A stretch of DNA of 64,000 nucleotides from Ypsolopha sequella (taxonomy: Eukaryota > Arthropoda > Insecta > Lepidoptera > Ypsolophidae), in contig OW203989.1 of assembly GCA_934047225.1 (NCBI GenBank), positions 6,981,977 through 7,045,976 of the forward strand, in the 5' to 3' direction. Shown piece by piece: positions 25,301-40,300 of this stretch. Within the stretch, counting starts at the first letter, position 1. The number at the start of each line of letters is the position of its first letter. Both the position numbers and the translations under genes were made by a program. The notes beneath the pieces were generated by a model, which worked only from the letters and a program-made list of their open reading frames with translations, had not been told where the DNA came from and made no database searches.

Positions 25301-28300
25301 CGACCAAAGTATTTGTAATATTTTGTTACAAGTATAAGTTTTCTACTACAAATTTTTTGTTTAATAGGTTTGTTACAATGTTAATGACGCGGATAATATA
25401 ATTGTTTTGGACGGCAAGGCAATTTTTTTTTGCTCGAGTGACTTTTGCTTTTTATTATAAATTTTTATAAAATTATTTCTATGCCTGTTCTTGCTGTCGA
25501 GATGAAAAGCATAATGTTTAACTCGGATGAAACAACAAACTCTACAGAAATCTAGTTTACTTGTAATTACAAATATAGTTGTAGGTCAGGGCATTTCTGA
25601 GGGCACTCGGAAGAAAAATAAAAGACAGATGGCAAGACCACCGCTCCATATCGTACTTGGCGCAAAGGATTTCCCTAGCTATCCAACGCGGGAACGCAGC
25701 CAGCGTAATGGGAACCTTTGCACCGGCGGGTCTACCGCGTAATTCTGATTTTCATCAACATCAACTTGAGACTGAAATTTGTCGTGCGTGCGACGACGCC
25801 CGCCTAACATGCCATCTCTTTTGCACGCGTTGAATTTCAGTTGATACAAACGAGAATTACGCGGTATACCCGCGGGTACGATGCAGGGCGGTCTTTTTGA
25901 TAGTTAGGGTTTTATTTGTACTTAATTTTGTTTTTTATTTACATTAAATACCATATAATACTACCATATAATAATAATACCATAATAATGGTAGCTCAAA
26001 ATAATTGGATTTTCCATAAGGGTGATATTAGATTATTTTAGGAATTGACGGCTGCTATCACGACTATGGAAAAGCCAATTATTTTATAGTTATTGTAATA
26101 TCATAAAAACAATGTTTATACATATAGCAAACTATTGTTAAAAGTTGTTTTAGCTAAAGGTTTATTTTGACCGTTATAATTATTTCTTAAGGCGAGACCA
26201 AAAATAAAATGGAGTTTTTTCGAATCCATTTACTCCACTATGACGTCATCTACGTATTTAATTTTTGGGTAAATATTTATTGAGTATTTGATTAAGATTC
26301 TCACTGAAGGAAAACGCGACTGGATGAAATTTTCTCGATAGAATTTAATTCCGAAAATACCTCTAAATTGTTTTATTTTTTCCTGTGATTCTGAAATCCT
26401 AATTATTTCATTGTGAAATTGCATTCAAAATGTGGATATTATGTATTTGTAAAGTCTCATTGAAAATTTTTTTAACAAAATAGCTAAGTACATTTTATAT
26501 AATTTATATTAATAAAAAAACAATTTTTTGCTACGTTTCCACGAATCTGTCCCACTCGCACTGAGGGTTTTTTCGCATATGGAGCAACAGGGACGCTAAT
26601 ACTTTTATCGCCTTAATATTTTATTACAAATCCGGAGAAACGACCCTCAGAATCTTTATTTCCGCAAATAGATTTATCTACATTCAAAGTGTCAAGGCAA
26701 GAGCCAAATATTTACTCTTTCTGTCACCGGAGACAGAAGAACATTAATATCACGGGAGGAAAACGAGAAAATCCCTCACGCAATTTTGAGACAAAATTTA
26801 AGGTAGTTGCGACGGTTCTGGATCCAAAAAGCACAATTGTTATTCTTTTTTTTTAATAAAAGGTAATAAATAATTGTTAATAAATGTACATTGTGCTTTC
26901 TTAAGATTTATTTATTTCTTTAATGAACAGAAAATCTTGTATTATCCCACAAATGTATTTAGTACTTCCTGACCGGTTTCGCCTTTATGGTATTATCAAA
27001 GGAATTAATATAAGCTCATAATTACACAATAAATAGTTTACATCAGCCAGTGCGATCAATGACACTCAAACTAGTCTAGTCTAGTCTAGTATGAGTGTCA
27101 TTGATCGCACTGGCTGATGTAAACTATAGTTGTGTAATGCATAAGTAATGCATAAAAGAACACAACTTTGCTAGAAAAGAATACCCGCAGGGCCATATAT
27201 AATTTTTCAATGCAAGTGCTCGTAAAGGCCCACTTGTTATGCATCAAAACTGAACAGAAAGTCGATTATTTTGCCCTAGGGCTTTATTATTATTATTTTT
27301 TTTTAATTTATTTACAATGGTTGGCTAACCTGCAGCCTTTCCTGTGTACCATAAATGATATACTTTTTTTTCCACTGTTTAACGGCTCTGGATACAGTCC
27401 TTTTGAGCCAATCATAATTTAAAGTTCACAAGATTATATTTGTTTTATTTGCTCACACTATGCATTGAAAAACGTAGTATGGTACATGGGCGTTAGAGCA
27501 ATAAATTACTCGGTTACGTGTAAAACACTCGCTACGCTCGTGTTTTAAATCATCCTCCTAATTTATTCCTTTTCACCCTTGTAGCATAAACTACTATTAT
27601 TTATAACTTTTTATTAGAAAATGAGTAATAAAATCAAAAGTTGTGCGTTTGGGAACGAAAACCGTTGCAACCACCTTAAATGTGACTGAGAATTCGGGTC
27701 CCAGGAAAAAGGGAAACCTTTTTATGCCTCAGTGTATGCCTGTACAGTCGCCTGCAGTTCAAGCCCCTTATTTGTTAACGATTTTAACGGATATGACGGC
27801 GTTATGTCAAAAGGTAGTCTGTCATGGCGTCCGTACATACATCCGCCTGCAACTCGAAATAATTTTCAAAGAAATGAAACTATTCGGTGTAAAAGTGCTG
27901 TTTTATAACCTTTCCTTCAAGAGGACTTTAAACAAATCTGTTGGTGGCTCTCAATCTTGGAGGCTCGGTTCGAATCCTGTTGATTGAGCATGCGCCTGAA
28001 TGAATGAATGAATGAATTGAATGAATGAATTATTTATTTACCAGAAAATATACAAGTTTGTTTACAAAAATTTAAGCCAAACTGCGCAGCAGTTTATCGG
28101 CTATACTCCCGGTAATTATCTAAACATTATATTTAGTTGACATGTTCTATACAGGCATTGACATAAAAAGTACGTCAATGTATACAGGCATAGACTAAAT
28201 ATAATACTTAGTCTAATACTAAATAAAATACTTAGTGGAATACTACAGCATAGTTTTTAAATGAAAAATAAAAACGCCATAATGCTATAATTAAAACGCC

Positions 28301-31300
28301 TCTTACGCCATAATTCGATTTTTCAGGAAAAGTGCGCATTATTTCACGAAAAAGCGGATTTTGATATCATGCGACGACATATACATGACTTACCTGAAGC
28401 ATGGCGTGGACTGGACTTAGTAAATAATTAATGATTTTGGGGACATTCTTCTATTTGTAGTTCTACCTTTACAGTCGTCTGTGGTAGCTATTTACCAAAT
28501 TTACATTTTATAGGCCAAGTAGAGGTGTGTATATTTAGGCATAGCAGCCGAGACAGTCAAAGACTTTTTTGTTTAACTTAAGATTTCACATTTGAAATAA
28601 CGATAAAAGAAAAACGAGTAATCATCGTGCAAATATCTGCGAAAGTAATTTTGTGATAAAAAGCAAGATACTTTACAGAGATTATTAGAATGACGGGACT
28701 CGGCGTTTTTGTTAGTTTTTTTTTAATTTCCCCTATTTTAACACATATTTTCTCGATTTCAACACATAATTTCTCGATTTTAACACATATTTTACTGATC
28801 TGAACACATATTTTTCCGATTTCAACACATATTTGTCTCGATCTTAACACATATTTTTCCGATTTTAACAGAAGTTTTCCCGATTTTAACAAATATTTTC
28901 TCGATTTAAGGTCTACTTCAGTAAATAATGAATTATTTTGATAACATAGTATATTACTTTTGGAATCTTTTTCTAGGGATCTGTTAAAACAGAAACGCGA
29001 TTGGAGAATATCGGCTCGATAGAAATATTTATTGAAATGAGGTCTTTTTAGACACCAATTCTCCTGGTTTGACAATTTGGAATGACATATGGACTGCAAT
29101 TATATTTTATTAGATGGGTTTTAACAGTATCTAGGACCTGCCCCCCTATTCTGTATCTTTAGTTGCCAACTGAACGAGGTGCCTATCATCAAAAACATAG
29201 ATAAAACCTGAAATTTCAAAATTGTCTTTAGTGGGTATTGAACTATTAACAATCTGTGTCGTCACTTCAAGTGCGAACATATCCTTAGGAAATCGGAATT
29301 CGATAGTATATCTATGTTTTTGATGATAGACACCCAGTCCAGAAGGCAACTAGAGATACATAATAGGCCCTCTGGTTAAACGAAATTTTGATAGCAACTG
29401 TAATACATTTTATATTAATAAAAAACCGACTTTTTGCTACTTTTCTACGAATCCGTCCCTCTCGCACTGAGAGTTTTTTCGCATATGGAGTAACAGGGGC
29501 TCTAAAACTTTTACATATCGCCTTAACACATATTTTCCCGATACACAAAACATATCATTACGACATAATCCCCGAAGGAAAGGCAGGATTCGAATCCAGG
29601 TCTCAAGGTTGAGAGGCTTAACGACTGAGCTACCGATAAATAATGATTCATAAATTTAGTGACCGTGCATGTAAATCTTAAATACTTAAATCGGGCCCGA
29701 AGTATGTTTTAAGGTTTTTATAATATAAATATATATCTTGTTTAATTATATACCTACTTATTTATGTTAATAGGTATATATAAATATATGTCGTGGGAAG
29801 ATCGGTAAGTATGAAACCAAAAGTCAAAAATAAGTGCGACAACGAGTGGAGCGAGGGGGAGCGTGTTAGGTTTACATGTAAGTAAATTTAGGGAGCCAAG
29901 CGAAGCGAGGCAACCCCCACGTTTTTACAGAAATTATGATATGCCTGGGCAGATTATGATACATTTCCAATTCTATGATCTGCCAACGACATAATACAAC
30001 GTGTAACACAAAGGTGTAACCATATTTAAAGAGCTTATTCAGTCAATGGTATAGAACAACTTTTACTATGGAGCCAACCCTGAAATATCAAAAAGAATAT
30101 CTGCCCTTTCATACATTTCGGCAGAGCGGCATTGCATTTTTCTACGAAACAGTTGTTTTTTTTTTCGATTTACAGTTTTGCCCCCATAGTAACTGGATTA
30201 GCTCTTCAAATATGGTTACACCTTTCTGTTACACGTTATATATGTATTGTATATATGTGTATTATGTTCATCAAAACAATTTAAATCATTATAAAGATTC
30301 CAAACATGGAATTCCATCTCAAAATCAAATATACGAGGATCAGTCGTGTTTTGGAATCTCAACAATCTTCAGAGAGGTTCTCTTGAGCGTTGGGCTTCGT
30401 ATCGCAACAAACCACAAACTGGAAAATCCTTCTCAGGGGAGTTCAAGCGTATACTGTCTTGTGAATCTGTCATGTGAATATAAAATTCATACTTACCTAT
30501 ATATAATAAAAATACTACTCTACATGCCTAAGACAAGTGGCTTAGAGCTGTATTTTAAAATTACATTATTTTGTATTTTGAAACACATCTTAACTTATTT
30601 GACAGGACTAAACTTAATTTAAGCGTTCTGTCCTTATCTTTTCGATAAAGAAAGAAAAAGACAGGACGCTTAAAATAAGATTAGTCCTGTCAAATAAGTT
30701 AAGACGTGTTATGCCGAATCGATACCAATAGCACCAAATTTGGTAGAAGGTACCATAGAGTGTACTGATAAATATTGGGCTAGAAGCGGAGCCGAAAAAA
30801 ATTATTTTTTTCTGTTCAGCTTATTACTTTTTCTGATTTTTGGACATTAATAGTATAAAAATTTACTGTTAAAATTTATATACAACTTAAAGAAAATTAA
30901 GAAAGAAAAATATTTCAGAGGGCTCTTACGCTCACATTTGTCCTACACCCACCCTAACAAACTACAATCTTTATACCAAATTTGGTTCTATTATCCGCCC
31001 GGGTAACGGTAATTTCACTAAGCCACCAATTACAGTTTGTTTCTAGGGCAGCCGAAAAATCGGTCAATGAACCGAAATATTTATTATATTTATATTAAAA
31101 TAATATTTTTCACACCACCTGCTCGACAATGTCCAATTACATATCATGCAACCTCAACGTAAAGTAACGCATAATATCTCAAGGGATATAAAGTTATATG
31201 AAAGTGATTTAAATTTGGAACGTCAAATTCCTGTGGAAACTCGTGGAAAACAAATGCCCATATGGGATTGTAAAGAGGTTTGTTCGAAAATCGAACTGGC

Positions 31301-34300
31301 TACCATAAGCAGAATTCAACAAAAAGAAAAAATCGTTTACAAAGAATGTGAAACAAAAGACGGTGTATGCTGCTGTGATTGTCAGTGAATTTTATTGTAT
31401 TATTACTGGCTTTTTATTGTCTCGCAGAAGGTGTGAAAAGTAGAGTATGCTCCTCTGGAATAAAGCCTGTCTTTGTCTTGGGCAGCTTGAACCCCTCGCT
31501 TTACCCAGGACTCTATATAACTCCCTCTCTACGCTCAGGAGTTAACTCTAGAGTCCCTCGTTACGCTCAGGGTTCAATATGCCGCCCGTGACGTAAGACA
31601 CTGCTTTATTCCCTTAGTGCATAATCTACTATTACTTCTCGCTCTCTTACCCTGTCTACCAACCTAAGTTTGTTCGCATGACATCCAGTGATTCTACCGA
31701 TCGATGGCTCAAGTTTGGCGTAATTTAAACAAAAAAAAAAGCCGCAATAACTATAAGTGAATACTGTGATGTTACATAACCATTGTTTTTTTTAAATATA
31801 TATTACATACTTCATGTTTTTTTTTGTAAAATATAACCTACTGATATATGTACCTAATTTAACAATAATGTAATAATAATGTTGGACATGTAATGATAAA
31901 TTATGAATAAATGAGTATGAGTATGAGAATGTACTACAAGGATCATGTTTAAAAGAGAAAGCTTAAACAATACTTCCTAAAATCTAACATAACACAAAAT
32001 AAAATTATAAACCCCTAAGACCTTGCGACCTAGTTAGTACGAGGGGCGTTCATTATAAAGTTACAAACTCTTTGGAACCAAAAAAAGTAAATACTGGCTA
32101 GTAAAGTCAAAAAAAAAAAAACCTTTTGTTTTTTAAAAATGGAAGCCTTTTGTTTGCAGTCGCGTTTTGTCTAAAAACGAAAAAATTAACTGTGCTTGAA
32201 AAATTTCACTACGAAGAGACTTACTGTATACTTTAGGAGCAATGCTCCACCGTATTCTACAGTTGCACGTCGGTGCGCTGATTTTAAAGAGCGTTTTTCG
32301 CGTTGTTTTTTTTCCTTAGTTCTTAGCTTTCCTCCAGATGGCGCTGTCCATGTCACCATAGTAAAAATGCGTTTTGTAGCAATCAACGTCAAAGTGGTTT
32401 TTCGTTTGTTTGGAATCGGTGCAAATTTTGTCTTTGATTCTGTTGCTAAAGAATACGACACTGCCATCTAGGAATCTTATTTAACACTAAATTTGACATA
32501 TGGAACAACGCTCAATGTGGAAGAATATCCACCAAAGATGACCCTCGCTCGGGTCGCCCCACAGCGGTAGTGACTGAAGAAATGGTTAAAAAAATCGAAA
32601 AAATTGTTTTAGCAGAATTCGCGAGAAAAGGCGAGGCAAACTAGCAAACAATGTTTTGTTCCATCAAGATTATGCCTCGGCTCACAAGTCCGGCTGCAAT
32701 TCGAGATGCTGGCTTCGAAATACTTGAGCATCCTCCATATTCTACCAACCTTGCCCTTAGTGATTTCTATCTATTTCCAAGGTTGAAAGAGTATCTGAGA
32801 GGACAGAGATTTGAAAATGCCACAGCCTCTCTGTTTGTACCCAACAACTACCTTCGAGCTCGAAATCACCATCTTCTCCGCGTACCGCATGCGAGCACGG
32901 TACAACTTCGGTCCAAACAACTAGATATGCCTGAAGCTGGCGCGCTGCGCGTGGCGCTGATGTACAGCGGCAACTTCAGGCCTATCTAGTTGTTTGGATC
33001 GACCAGCTAGGGTCCAGTCCCATCTCCCTCGTGCCATAAATCTCCTAAGCACCTTACTGTCAACAAGGCCACAGGTCGATCTATTTGCGGATGAGTTATT
33101 CCGTGTTTTCCGTGAGTGTTTGAGTTTTTGCGAAGGCAAAAGTGTGAACGGATAATTTAAGTTTCGTTTATATGTAGATTTATGTTAAAATGTTTGTTTT
33201 CTTAGATTTTCTAGATCCTAAGTAAAGTAAAAAAAAAATGATACCTACCTATACAGTGCAATGGTCTCCTGAAATGCTGTATAAATGTTATGCAAATAAA
33301 TAAATAAATAAATGATGAAGCAGTAGTCGCTGCAATACAGGAATGTTTAGGTGCTCAAGAAGAAGAGTAACTCTGTAGGTTTCGGTATTTGACGGAATCC
33401 TAAATGACCGTTTCCATCAATCAAGTTGCGATCTGTTGGGACTACTCTCAAATAAAATAAAAAGAAACAATAAATTTTTCCCATGAAATTCCCGCTTCAT
33501 CTCAAGCAGTAAGCAGGAAGACCGAAAGAAAAATGGTTTTCCTAAAAAATACAATATCTAAATACATCGTAACGACATGAATCCCAGACGAGGTGTTAGA
33601 GATGTTCCCTAACATGAACTAGGAAATGCAATTCACAATCCACACTCGTACACCCACTTTTTACCGACGATTATTACGTCCCAGCGTCCTATTGCCTTAC
33701 TTCGAGCACACATTGGACTCACAGCTTAACCTAAGATTAATGTGGTGGATTAAAACCCGCGACTTCCTAATTAGTAGTCGAGTAAGCGAACCACTAGATC
33801 ACAGAGACGTTGTGGTTGTGTTTAAATCACCACCGGATAAAGTAAAAGGAACCCTTAAAAAAATTGAAAACCCAAAATTAGTAAATGTACACCAAATATT
33901 TAACCCCAAATTTCGATTCTGGTTTGTCGTAAAAAAAATAAACACGAAGGCGGTATAGCACAGCATAGCATAGCGGTCGGGCCACTTCGTCTTACGTCAC
34001 TTTCTAACCTTACCTACCGGGTCTTTTCTATGCTGAAGGATTTCCAATTTCCGGATATCCTTCAAGGCTATATTTGGTGTTCATTTACTAATTTTGGTGT
34101 TCACTATTATTTTTTATGGGATATCAAAGATTATTTTGGTGGTCAAAGTATTTGTTGCCGTTCTAAGAATATAGTTTTTATTATTTATAGACTATTCCAT
34201 AATAGGAGATTGTTTCAGTGCACGACAGAAATGCTCCCAGAACAATAAATGACAAATATGTTTGAAACTTCGGAGTGAGTTATTGGTGCAGCTGGGAATC

Positions 34301-37300
34301 GAACTTGGAAGCTTTACTAATAAATCAGAGGTCCAGTTGTTACAGTTCAAAGTGATATTTCAACTCTGCACCAACGGTACATGTTACAGAGAGGGTTTTT
34401 GACGTCATTTTGAGGTGTTTTCACAAAGGCTTCACAAGGAAAAGCTAAGTTATAGTAGAAATAATTAACTCCTAGTTAAATACTTAGTTAAATATTTAAG
34501 TCATCTTTTATTTTTGGTATTCGAAAAGAAGAAAAACATGTCAAAATTTAAATTGAAAATTTATTTATTTGTCTTTCAATAACTGACAATGTCGAACATT
34601 TTTAGGTACTCAATGAAGTGACAACAAGAACGTAGCCCAGCGAAATGCTGCGAGTGCGTACATCTGCACAACGCTGATTTTCAGCTGTCTCTGTTCTCAC
34701 CATAAATATTATATTATGTGACAATACAATGTTAACACACAAGACGGTTCAATTTTGTTAAATCCACTAACGAACACGATGCTAAAAAAGACCGATTGGT
34801 GACGCTAGTGGCACAGCGATGTCACGTAACATAAAAATAATTCCTACTTCGATAATAGATGGCGCTGAAATATTTTACTGTTAGTGGACTTAGCGTCATC
34901 TAGTTTTTTTAAGCAAAGCTATTACAGCCACAAGTTTACTATTAAAGGATTATTTGATACTCGTATTTTGAAAACCCCGATCGTTTTAAATACTGCTAAT
35001 ATATTATTTATCAATAAATTGCTCATGCTTTAGTAATTTGTTTTATCAACATTTATTACACTATTCTGACTAATTCTGTTCAACTGATAAAATACTGTTA
35101 AAGTTTTTGCTGATAACGCAAATAATTGCAAATAATTATGCAAATGTCCAACGATTTCAATAAAATAAAAAATTTTAGACCGGGGTGGCGATTCTGGTGC
35201 GTGCGCAAAAATTGCGAAAGCAGAAAAGTCAATAATTTACGTAGACAATCCCTTGTAAAATCACTTGAAATCTGACGTAGCAAATTTTTTCAATTCTATT
35301 GAAATCGTTGGATATTTGCATAACTATTTGCAATTATTAGCGTTATCAGCAAGAACTTCAACAGTATTTTATCAGTTGAACAGAATTAGTGGGCAATGTA
35401 ATTTAATTAAAGAGATAAATTAAGTAAGAATCAAATTTTGACAAGATAAGATTGTCTCAAAAAGACAGCTTTCGCATTTTTTGATAAAATTTTTGCTCAG
35501 GTCGGTCGGTATCAAATTCAAATCATGTAGCTGAGATTACCAATTTTGCGTAGACAATTATTACATTAGCTTTAAGCACTATTTACTGCACGTGTACGGT
35601 ATAAAAAAAAAAAGCGGGTTGCGTCAGACATACAATCGTGATTTATTTAAAACCCTGATTATCCCACCGACTCACCTCACTACAGACAACTCATTGTCCC
35701 TTTCAGGCAACACATATGCCAGAATTGGGATGGCATGAGAAGAGTTGATGGTGGTGATTGTTGGCACTTGAAGGGTACTTGTACTTGCCCACAAACTTTT
35801 ATTATTTGATATAAGAATTTGTGGACGAGTACAAGTACCTTTTAAATCATAATACATAAGAGCATATAGGTTAATTAAGAAAAATATTGTCTTTTTTATT
35901 TTAAAATTTTCATTACTATGGTATATTTGTATTTTTTTTTTTACTTGACTGATGACGGCCCACTAAGGGCCGAAATATATTTCAAGTTTTAAATTTTCTT
36001 TTATTTATTGTATATATTTAAAGTTATATTGTGTAGTTCTAAATAAAAAGCTGATTTATTTAAGTGGATACTTCTTAAGTCGCCTTTTTTCTCAATTACA
36101 GAAGAAGAAAATGGCGGCCATAGAAATCATAATGATCATCTCAGTGATGGCAGCGCATTCGCTTACGAGGTAGGTAATTACAAAGTTTTTATTATTCCGA
36201 TCAAATGTGCTTACACTTGTCATGAATAACAAACGATTAAAAGAACTAGTAATCTATTATCAGGAATCAAATTATTCTTCCCTGAAAGAAGACGTTCCGG
36301 ATGTGACATACAAGTTTTGAATATGCCCCCCTAGACGAGATGAGAACATGAAGTATCCACTCAATGTCTTGTATATCATATTGTAATAGCTTATTGTATA
36401 TCAAAATTATAAATAAGTATACATTTATGTATTTTTTAATATATTTTTGTTTCATGGAATTTCGTTTTTGAAATATGTTCTGTAGTTGTCATTTATTATT
36501 TTATATTAAGTATAATTTAAAATTTAAACTAAATAATCCTATGAAATGTGAAAAACTTAAACAAACTAAACTGCTAAAAATAAATATATTACAAATTAAA
36601 CTAAATAAAAATATATCTACACTAAATTACATTATATTTATATTAGTTATAAATACCATTTACATAGATAAATACATTATTGATACATAAATAAGTACTT
36701 CATAAATATGTATAGGTAATAATAATAAAGTAATAAGGATTTGTTGAGGAACTATTGAGTTAATTTTGAATATAAGTGTTTTTAACAAATGTATATCTTA
36801 TAATAAAGTTTTCATTAATTAGAAAAAGGCGGGTTTTCACAAACTGGCTGCTAAACCGCTCTTAAGGAAGGGCTGGTAGAGCTTGACCGACCGCAGGGCC
36901 GCTTTAGAAAGGCGGAAATGTCAACTGACCAAGTTAAAGGCACCCAAATAGAAAACCTAGAAGCGAATGACGAGTGGCAGAATAGGGACTTGTTGTCTGT
37001 CATTGTAAAAAGTTGCAAATTTTGTATTTATACAAGGTTAACATTATATCATTGCAGTATAGAAACGCAGAAATAAAAGTAAATCTGGATGTGAGGAGCT
37101 CTGAACCGGGAATCGAACCCGGGACCTCTCGCTTGCCGGGCGATTGCTCTAGCCTCTGAGCTATCCAGGTCTCAACACAACTCGTGAATTTACCGATGTG
37201 CTTTCCCATACTGCAATGTTGTGTTGAGACCTGGATAGCTCAGAGGCTAGAGCAATCGCCCGGCAAGCGAGAGGTCCCGGGTTCGATTCCCGGTTCAGAG

Positions 37301-40300
37301 CTCCTCACATCCAGATTTACTTTTATTTCTGCGTTTCTATACTACAATGATATAATGTTAATTTATATCTCCTTGCGATGGATAAATCGCCAAGTGTTCA
37401 AACATAGAAATTTATTTCTGTCATAGTTTATACAAGGTGTAAAGTTGCATGTCTTGTTACTTACATTGGGTTCCCTCCTTCCCTCCGAACTCCATGAGCA
37501 TCTTCGCCAACTGTCTGTTGTTGGCAAGCACTGCCACGTCCAACGGCGACATGCCGTCTGCGTTGAGACTGGAAGGGCAAGGAGAGGCACGTTGAGAAAA
37601 TTCAAGGTAGTGGGCGATACGCCTATGGTATGGGGGGCGGGATATAGCTGGAAACGGTGACTTATGCTACGCGAAAAACTTGCTTGTCGCGACTTATACA
37701 GTTGGTAATGGTACCGATTCGGTGAAGCACATCTTAACTTATTTGACAGGACTAAACTTAATTTACGCGTTCTGTCCTTGTCTTTTCGATAAAGAAAGAA
37801 AAAGACAGGCCGAATCAATACCATTGGCTAAGAAAGCGAGGGTGAAGTCTTAAAAATTAAAATAATATATAATATTTAAAAAAGCATATCTACTATTCTA
37901 TTGTACTTTCTGGTATAGAGTGCGAGGCGCAACGTCGTCGCGGAAGCGTATTCACCAGAAGAAGGCAGTCTGAATCTGCTGAAACTGGTCGGCTATCCCG
38001 ATAAAAAATAGTTATTGAGGTGAGCCGTTTTGCAACAATCGTACTTTCTATATATAAAATTCTCGGGTACACCTGACAGTACACTTCGCTACAGATTAAA
38101 ACTAGCTGCGAAAATTGGCATAGTGACTCCAAGGCGGAAGAAGAAAATAGTAGTTTATGCCACTAGGGCGAAAAGGAATAAATTACGAGGACGTAACTTA
38201 AACGTAGCCGAGTAATTTATTGCTCTTACGCCCGTGTATCATATTACGTTTTTCAATGCATAGTGTGAGGAAATAAAACAAATATAATATTGTGAACTTT
38301 AAATTATGATTGGCTCAAAAAGACTGTATCCAGAGCCGTTAAACAGTGTAAATAAAGTATAACATTTATGGTACACAGGAAAGACTGCAGGTTAGTCAAC
38401 CATTGTATATAAATAAAAATAAAAATAATAATAAAACCCTAGGGCAAAATAATCGAATTTCTGTTCAGTTTTGATGCATAAAAAGTGGGCCTTTACGAGC
38501 ACTTGCATTGAAAAATAATAAAATGTTAGCTATAACGTGCACCTCTAATATACAACAATATAGTGTGAACTGTGAAATGGAAGTCACAGTCCACAATCGA
38601 CACAACCACGTTTCATCGACGATTAATACGTCCCAACGTGGTGGGTGGTGATCCCTATCACCGTACTTCGGGCACAAATACAAAGTTTTTTTTCAATGCA
38701 AGGTGCTCGTAAAGGCCCACTTTTTATGCATCAAAACCAAACAGAAAGTCGAAGTTTTTGCTCTAGGGCTTTATTATAATTTTTTTTTATTTATTTACAA
38801 TGGTTAGCTAACCTGCAGCCTTTCCTGTGTAACATACCATACATGTGTTCCTCACACTATCCATTGAAAAACGTAGTATGATACACGGGCGTAAGAGCAA
38901 TAAATTACTCGGTTACGTTTAAAACACTCGCTACGCTCGTGTATTAAATCTTCCTCGTAATTTATTCTTTTTCGCCCTAGTAGCATAAACTACCATTATT
39001 GCATACAGGTTTCTTCACAGTGTTTATCTTCACCAAACAGTGAGTGGCAAGTATAAGGTAAGATTACAAATACTATGCACATAAATTTCGAAAAACTCAT
39101 TGGTGCATGCCCGACCGGAGATCGAACCTGGATCTTAAGATTGAGAGGCCAGCGTTCTACCAACTGATCTACCGGCTCTTTACTGGCTACATAATTGGCG
39201 GTTTGGCAAAACAACCACCTCATTATAGGGATGACTATTTTCAATCAAGTTCCACTTTTTGATAGCCTCCGTTAAAATAGTAACGGAACTGATAAAGTTC
39301 AAAACTGAGGACTATAATTAATGGGCTGACAGTATATTGCAAAACTTTTAATTACCTAGAATTTACAGTTGGCTAATTTTATGCTATCGATTAATAGCGT
39401 CTTCACTTAAGGCAATATGTAAAAAAATAGAGGTGCTTCTTTTTTGTGTATTTCATGAAATACGAGGAAAATTTTGATAAATTTCTGATATTTTCTCCTC
39501 GTTTGACGAATAGGAACCATATACAGAATTCGAACATATTTTATTAGGTGTGTTTCAACAATATCTAGAGATTTTATATTTGAAATTTTGCTGGCTATTT
39601 TTTTTTTTTACAACAATTTATAAAACTAAAATTTTTCGCTTTCGCTCTGAATCCGCCCCTCTCGCACTGAGCGTGTTTTCACTTGGAGTGACAGTCACAA
39701 AAATAAAATTTTCCTACAAACTAAAGCAATAATTATTTACACAGTTAAATCTAATTACAGAGCGGTTGCTTTAAATTAAAGTACATGGTAAATGAGAGTA
39801 CCAGTATAGGACATCAATTCTAACAAGTTATGTTCTTGTTGTAGAGGTGCACTAAGAAAGGATTTTTCAAAATATTCCCTCATACAACTTTTGCATCGAA
39901 AATGCTATCCTAATGTGTACAATAGGCTGCTTATGTGCCAAATCCACGCGGACAAAGTCGCTGGCGTCCTCTAGTTAAAAATTTATTTTAAGAATGTTTT
40001 CTGGATGTGAACTTTCAGTGTATTTTTTTCCCGTGGCAAGAAGCGCTACAAAGGCTTTTTACTACAGAAAGGTTTGATTGAAAGTCATGTCAACCAAAGA
40101 AAAGAAAGATACATCATTTATCAGACTTGGAGGTCAAATAAGTAGAAAAAGGCTTGTGGATAACAAATGTACTTGATATGGTGGATTCTAAGAAATACGG
40201 TCTTCGAAAATATCCGCCAAACAAGTTGTATTTCTCTAAAACAAAAATAAATAGATATTCTTCATGTATTTTCAAAAACAAATCTGTATTAACTTTGTCC

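Noticed and set aside
28735..28920. CRISPR-like array
   Set aside because: Units are contiguous without unique spacers in a eukaryotic genome; simple minisatellite.
28578..29099. 173-codon minus-strand open frame with a repeated KICV pattern
   Set aside because: The pattern is produced by the minisatellite at 28735-28920.
30068..30622. 184-codon plus-strand open frame
   Set aside because: It runs across two unrelated MITEs (29994-30245 and 30580-30732) and has no domain; chance frame in AT-rich DNA.
37078..37330. Two tRNA genes on opposite strands
   Set aside because: T arm and D arm look right, but the acceptor stem does not pair and position 33 is C instead of U; these are tRNA-derived repeats.
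37935..37995. Further hammerhead-like motif (gctgaaactggtcggc)
   Set aside because: Only GAAA and a near-palindrome remain; the core is too degraded to support a call.
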